Source: an uncultured Flavobacteriaceae bacterium (lineage in GTDB: Bacteria; Bacteroidota; Bacteroidia; Flavobacteriales; Flavobacteriaceae). Taken from it: a stretch of 64,000 bases of DNA. Shown here piece after piece: positions 63,249-64,000 of the stretch. Each line of letters opens with the position of its first letter. The first letter of the stretch is position 1. Under the pieces are notes generated by a model. It was not told the DNA's origin and did not search any database. It saw only the letters and a program-made list of their open reading frames with translations. A program made the position numbers and the translations under genes. Where the stretch lies: NCBI GenBank assembly GCA_947494565.1, contig CANLVG010000012.1:124001-188000 (forward strand), given 5' to 3'.

Positions 63249-64000
63249 TTATGAAAAACTCCTCCTATACTCCGATGGGGTTTTCCCCATTATATTCTTA
63301 AAATAGAAGTTAAAGTTAGCCAAATTGTTATAACCGCTTTCAAAACAGATTTGAGTCACCTGTTTATCAGTTTCAGCAAGTAGTTTCGCCGCGATACCTA
63401 CCCGTACCCTTTTCACATATTCCATAAAAGTAAGGCCGGTCTTTTTCTTGAAAAAACGGCAAAAAGAATTTGGGGCCATGTTTAAAACGGACGCTGCCGC
63501 TTCCAATTTAACGCCTTCTTGAATGTGCTGAAAAACATATTCATACACCTTGTTGATCTTCTCCAGATTTCTAGTGAAACTTCCTTCTTGGGCGATTGGA
63601 TTTGATAATTTCTCACGCTCCTCGGTTTTTAGTAGTGTATTAAAAATCCGAAGTAAATGTATGTAATAGTCCAAGCCCTCCAGTTGTGTCATTTTTTCGA
63701 GCTCCAAACGCATCCTTTTACCCTCTTTAACTTTAAACCGAAGTCCCCGTTTCGATTCTTTCAAAAGATCGACTACCTTTTCCAATTCGGGCATTTTGAA
63801 GAAATCGGAAGTCACGATATCCTCCGAAAAATGGGTGACGATACAGAAGGCCTTTTGGTCTTCTTCCAATAATTCCCAACAATGAGGTAAATCTGGCCCC
63901 ATTAACACCAAATCGCCTTTTTCGAATCCCGAAATATGGTCACCGACAATTCTTCGGCCAGCGCCTGAACTAATAAAATTAAGTTCAAAATTCTTATGCG
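63249..64000 (-). CDS. AraC-family transcriptional regulator with N-terminal cupin (partial)
   Basis: The frame is open to the window edge, so the N-terminus is missing. From the edge the cupin motif reads HKNFELNFISSGAGRRIVG, then a core GDLVLMGPDLPHCW. The C-terminal HTH includes LEAAASVLNMAPNSFCRFFKKKTG and CFESGYNNLANFNFYFKNIMGKTPSEYRR. It is directly upstream of the sialidase-like gene and probably controls the glycan genes. Confidence 0.9.
   Translation of the reverse strand, partial: HKNFELNFISSGAGRRIVGDHISGFEKGDLVLMGPDLPHCWELLEEDQKAFCIVTHFSEDIVTSDFFKMPELEKVVDLLKESKRGLRFKVKEGKRMRLELEKMTQLEGLDYYIHLLRIFNTLLKTEEREKLSNPIAQEGSFTRNLEKINKVYEYVFQHIQEGVKLEAAASVLNMAPNSFCRFFKKKTGLTFMEYVKRVRVGIAAKLLAETDKQVTQICFESGYNNLANFNFYFKNIMGKTPSEYRRSFS

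Overview
The window looks like chromosomal DNA of a marine member of the Flavobacteriaceae (Bacteroidota). The evidence is the moderate-to-low GC content, TAnnTTTG-type -7 promoter boxes, many lipoproteins, a type IX secretion (T9SS) sorting-domain remnant, a hybrid two-component system of the Bacteroidota type, GldL-like and PorT-like proteins, and the familiar core order pyrH-frr, asnS-rpoN and odhA-odhB. No insertion sequence, integrase, phage module or CRISPR array was seen.

Layout. 0-8 kb holds the 5' end of an M61 peptidase, pyrH, frr, an MMPL/RND exporter, asnS, rpoN and a small PAP2-like membrane protein. 8-12.5 kb is a minus-strand energy-transduction cluster: one TolQ/ExbB protein, a small membrane protein, four ExbD paralogues and a PorT-like barrel. 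12.6-28.3 kb is housekeeping: tRNA-Ser, ansA, tatD, a retropepsin-like protein, a di-heme peroxidase, odhB/odhA, an amidohydrolase, galE, a DegT-type aminotransferase, waaA, a small lipoprotein and a sugar porter. 28.3-35.4 kb is sparse: two small membrane ORFs, a long non-coding stretch, a 1342-residue hybrid sensor and a frameshifted T9SS type B cargo gene.

35.4-51.1 kb is accessory. It holds four SxxK serine hydrolases, one of them fused to an N-terminal XRE DNA-binding domain and a DUF4870-like membrane domain. It also holds a truncated AraC-type regulator, three secreted NTF2-like or DUF1579-like proteins, a LytS/LytTR pair, a membrane AraC regulator beside an esterase and a double cupin, and an ECF sigma factor with its partner. 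51.3-64 kb contains tRNA-Leu, an M20 dipeptidase, PhnA/YjdM, a GldL-like protein, a BlaI/M56-peptidase pair with three operator dyads, a DUF4407 protein, and a small carbohydrate locus (DUF5060 glycosidase-like protein, BNR sialidase-like protein, AraC/cupin regulator).

The most unusual item is the XRE-DUF4870-beta-lactamase fusion (35416..37182). It is followed 5 bp later by a free lipoprotein copy of its own C-terminal domain and preceded by several perfect inverted repeats. It could be a one-component membrane sensor paired with a soluble paralogue. Other points of interest are CxxC motifs in two of the four ExbD proteins, a single-base frameshift that destroys a T9SS type B sorting domain, and a degenerate copy of the tRNA-Leu 3' end.
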